From contig DATKCY010000331.1 of assembly GCA_035512995.1 (NCBI GenBank), forward strand, positions 1-14,204: 14,204 nucleotides of DNA, read 5' to 3'. Each line of letters starts with the position of its first letter. Position 1 is the first letter of the stretch. The position numbers were made by a program, and so were the translations under genes. The notes under the pieces are model-generated. The model saw only the letters and a program-made list of their open reading frames with translations, was not told the DNA's origin and searched no databases. Of this stretch, positions 12,167 through 14,204 are shown in pieces. The stretch is from Thermohalobaculum sp035512995. GTDB lineage: Bacteria > Pseudomonadota > Alphaproteobacteria > Rhodobacterales > Rhodobacteraceae.

Positions 12167-13705
12167 ATGCAGCATCGCCCCGTCGTCCTGATGATCCTCG
12201 ACGGCTGGGGCCTGGCCGAGACGCGGCACGGCAACGCGCCCGCGCTGGCGCACACGCCGAACTTCGACCGGCTGATGGCAAGCTGCCCGCACGCGAAGCT
12301 CTGCACCCATGGCGAGGCCGTGGGCCTGCCCGAAGGGCAGATGGGGAACTCCGAGGTCGGCCACACCAATATCGGCGCGGGCCGGGTCGTGCTCATGGAC
12401 CTGCCCCGGATCGACCGCGCGATCGACGAGGGCAGCTTCGCGCAGAACCCCGCGCTCGAGGATTTTTCCGGCGCGCTGAAGGACTCGGGCGGCGTCGCCC
12501 ATCTGGCCGGACTGGCGAGCGACGGCGGCGTGCACGCGCATCTCCGCCACATTGCCGAAGCCGCGCGCCAGCTGATCCAGCGCGGCATCGAGGTCAAGCT
12601 GCACCTGTTCACCGACGGCCGCGACACGGCGCCGAGGGACGCGATGCGCTGCCTGCGCGACCTCGAGGCGGCGGTCGATCAGCCGTTGCCGGTCGCGACC
12701 GTCATCGGCCGCTTCTACGCCATGGACCGCGACCGCCGCTGGGACCGCACCGAGGCCGCCTTCGCGGTCATGGCCGAGGGCCGGACGGCGGACGGCGCCG
12801 CGCGCGCCGACAGCTGGGCCGAGGCGGTGCAGAACGCCTGGAAGCGCGGCGAGAGCGACGAGTTCGTGAGCCCCACCGTCGTCGACGGCTACCGCGGCAT
12901 GTCCGACGGCGACGGCCTGTTCTTCCTGAACTTCCGGGCCGACCGCGCGCGCCAGATACTGTCCGCGCTCTGCGATCCGGACTTCGACGCCTTCGACGTC
13001 TCCGCCCGGCCGGACTTCGCGGCCCGCCTCGGCATGGTCAGCTATTCGAGCGGCCTCGACCGCCACCTTGGCGTGGCCTTCCCCGAGGAGCCGCTCAAGA
13101 ACACGCTCGGCGCCTGGGTCGCGGCGCACGGGCTGACCCAGCTCCGCCTGGCCGAGACGGAGAAATACCCGCACGTGACCTTCTTCCTCAACGGCGGCAG
13201 CGAGGAGCCGTACGAAGGCGAGCGCCGCCACATGGCGCCCTCCCCCCAGGTCCGCACCTACGACCTCGCGCCGCAGATGTCGGCAGGCGAGGTGACCGAG
13301 CACCTGACGGCCGCGATTCGGGAGGGTGTCGACCTGATCGTGGTCAACTACGCGAACCCCGACATGGTCGGCCACACCGGCAGCCTGCTCGCGGCGATGA
13401 AGGCCTGCGAAGCGGTCGACGACGCGCTCGGCCAGGTGCTCGAGGTGCTGGCCGAAACCGACGGCGCCATGCTCGTGACCGCCGATCACGGCAACTGCGA
13501 GACGATGATCGACCCCGTGAGGCACGCGCCGCACACGGCGCACACGCTCAACCCGGTGCCGCTGATCCTCGTCGGCAGGGGCACCGAGGGCGCGTGCCTG
13601 CAGGACGGCCGCCTCGCCGACCTGGCCCCGACGGTGCTCGCGCTGATGGGGCTCGAGCCGCCGCCCGAGATGACCGGCCGCTCGCTGCTCGAGCCGCCCG
13701 CGTGA
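12167..13705 (+). CDS. gpmI: 2,3-bisphosphoglycerate-independent phosphoglycerate mutase
   Basis: A 512-residue cofactor-independent mutase that interconverts 3- and 2-phosphoglycerate in glycolysis and gluconeogenesis using two Mn(II) ions. Seen: the N-terminal metal strand VLMILDGWG with Asp12; GQMGNSEVGHTNIGAGR with the phosphoserine nucleophile Ser62; the transferase domain with HLAGLASDGGVHAHLRHI, TDGRDTAPR, TVIGRFYAMDRDRRW and NFRADRARQ; and the C-terminal metal motifs NYANPDMVGHTGSL, VTADHGNCE and PHTAHTLNPVP. Everything needed for catalysis is present and length is normal. The ATG at 12167 gives the standard N-terminus; only a weak GGAAG lies upstream. Its stop overlaps the GTG start of the next gene in GTGA. 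Confidence 0.97.
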   Translation: MQHRPVVLMILDGWGLAETRHGNAPALAHTPNFDRLMASCPHAKLCTHGEAVGLPEGQMGNSEVGHTNIGAGRVVLMDLPRIDRAIDEGSFAQNPALEDFSGALKDSGGVAHLAGLASDGGVHAHLRHIAEAARQLIQRGIEVKLHLFTDGRDTAPRDAMRCLRDLEAAVDQPLPVATVIGRFYAMDRDRRWDRTEAAFAVMAEGRTADGAARADSWAEAVQNAWKRGESDEFVSPTVVDGYRGMSDGDGLFFLNFRADRARQILSALCDPDFDAFDVSARPDFAARLGMVSYSSGLDRHLGVAFPEEPLKNTLGAWVAAHGLTQLRLAETEKYPHVTFFLNGGSEEPYEGERRHMAPSPQVRTYDLAPQMSAGEVTEHLTAAIREGVDLIVVNYANPDMVGHTGSLLAAMKACEAVDDALGQVLEVLAETDGAMLVTADHGNCETMIDPVRHAPHTAHTLNPVPLILVGRGTEGACLQDGRLADLAPTVLALMGLEPPPEMTGRSLLEPPA

Positions 13706-14204
13706 GGGCGGCGGCGGCAGCCCTGGCGGCCCTGCTGGCGCTGCCCCTGCCCGCGCCCGCCGCCGATGACCTGGCCGAGGCGCGCCAGCTCCTGCTCGCG
13801 GCCGAGACGGCGCTCGGCGCCGCCCGCAGCGGCGAGGCGCGGCTCTCCGCCATCGGCCGCGCAATCCACGCGCAGGAGGCTGCGCTCGCCGCGATCCGCC
13901 ACGCGCTCCGCCGGCTCCATGCCGAGCAGGCGGAGATCACGCGCTCGCTGCACCAGCAGGAGGACCACTTCGGCCAGGTGCTGACGGCGCTCCAGGCGCG
14001 GGCCGGCGCGCCGGCCTCGGCCCTCCTGGCCTTCCCCGCCGATCCGCTCGATGCCGCGCGCGCCGCCGCGATGCTCGGCGACGTGACGCCCGTGATCCGC
14101 GAGCGCATGGACCGCCTCGCCGACCGCGCGCGGCGGCTCGAGACGCGCGCCGCCCGGCAGCGCGAGGCCGAGCGCGAGGCGCGCCTGGCGCTCGCGGCGC
14201 TCCA
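13702..14204 (+). CDS. EnvC-like murein hydrolase activator, N-terminal part (runs off right edge)
   Basis: An open frame from GTG 13702 continues for about 167 residues to the edge without a stop. It starts with a signal peptide (RAAAAALAALLALPLPAPAA, likely cleavage before DDLAEARQ), followed by long coiled-coil helices (about 25-90) and the EnvC-family segment FGQVLTALQARAGAPASALL, then FPADPLDAARAAAMLGDVTPV, then another Arg/Glu/Ala-rich coiled coil. EnvC-type proteins act in the periplasm to activate cell-wall amidases at division through a C-terminal degenerate LytM domain, which would lie outside the window. gpmI followed by an EnvC-like gene, usually with a carboxyl-terminal protease gene next, is an alphaproteobacterial arrangement. 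The 4-base GTGA overlap with the gpmI stop suggests translational coupling and supports this start. Confidence 0.85.
   Translation, partial: MRAAAAALAALLALPLPAPAADDLAEARQLLLAAETALGAARSGEARLSAIGRAIHAQEAALAAIRHALRRLHAEQAEITRSLHQQEDHFGQVLTALQARAGAPASALLAFPADPLDAARAAAMLGDVTPVIRERMDRLADRARRLETRAARQREAEREARLALAAL

Noticed and set aside
11432..13864. 810-codon minus-strand frame opposite rsfS, rlmH, gpmI and the EnvC-like gene.
   Set aside because: It spans four recognised genes on the other strand, with low-complexity Arg/Ala/Val/Gly composition and no domain. Length alone reflects codon bias.
1..14204. Mobile elements, CRISPR arrays, phage genes or a genomic island.
   Set aside because: There are no transposase or integrase motifs, no regular direct repeats with spacers, no tRNA-bounded insertion, and codon use looks uniform.

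Overview
The window is a very GC-rich chromosomal segment. It looks like an alphaproteobacterium, most likely of the Rhodobacterales/Paracoccaceae type. The evidence is the set of gene neighbourhoods (lgt-midA-pgeF with ubiK divergent; ybjN-proC; rsfS-rlmH-gpmI-envC), a phasin with a PhaR-like CTGC-N3-GCAG operator, an alphaproteobacterial EnvZ-like kinase, and strong codon bias to G/C in third positions. There is no rRNA, tRNA, CRISPR array, transposase, phage gene or other sign of a mobile island. Gene density is high and most genes are housekeeping.

Layout. 1-182 (-): N-terminal end of an MBL-fold hydrolase running off the left edge, head to head with 181-1521 (+), a membrane sensor histidine kinase. 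1623-2981 (+): a glutamine synthetase/glutamylpolyamine synthetase family protein with an altered active-site motif. 2982-3241: a 260-base gene-free stretch with an elaborate set of inverted repeats, including an 82-base three-way-junction element. Then four genes on the minus strand: csaA (3242-3580), phasin (3660-4115), proC (4229-5047) and a YbjN-family protein (5134-5637), followed by a 179-base gap and an XRE-type regulator (5817-6677). From 6790: a small DUF2061 membrane protein (+), ubiK (-, 7048-7299), and the lgt-midA-pgeF operon (+, 7428-10068).

10243-10975 (+) is an iron-storage pair: a Bfd-like [2Fe-2S] ferredoxin whose frame overlaps the bacterioferritin gene by 101 bases. 11182-12085 (+) holds rsfS and rlmH (ribosome silencing and 23S rRNA methylation), then gpmI (glycolysis) and the start of an EnvC-like murein hydrolase activator that overlaps gpmI by 4 bases and leaves the window at the right.

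Functional themes are envelope biogenesis (lgt, pgeF, envC), respiration support (midA, ubiK), iron storage (bfd-bfr), polyhydroxyalkanoate granules (phasin), proline and central carbon metabolism (proC, gpmI), and ribosome care (rsfS, rlmH). I see no convincing new multi-gene system. The most interesting signals are the three-way-junction element, the phasin operator, two possible CTG starts, the bfd/bfr overlap, the non-canonical glutamine synthetase motif and the XRE regulator with a DUF5753-like C-terminal half.
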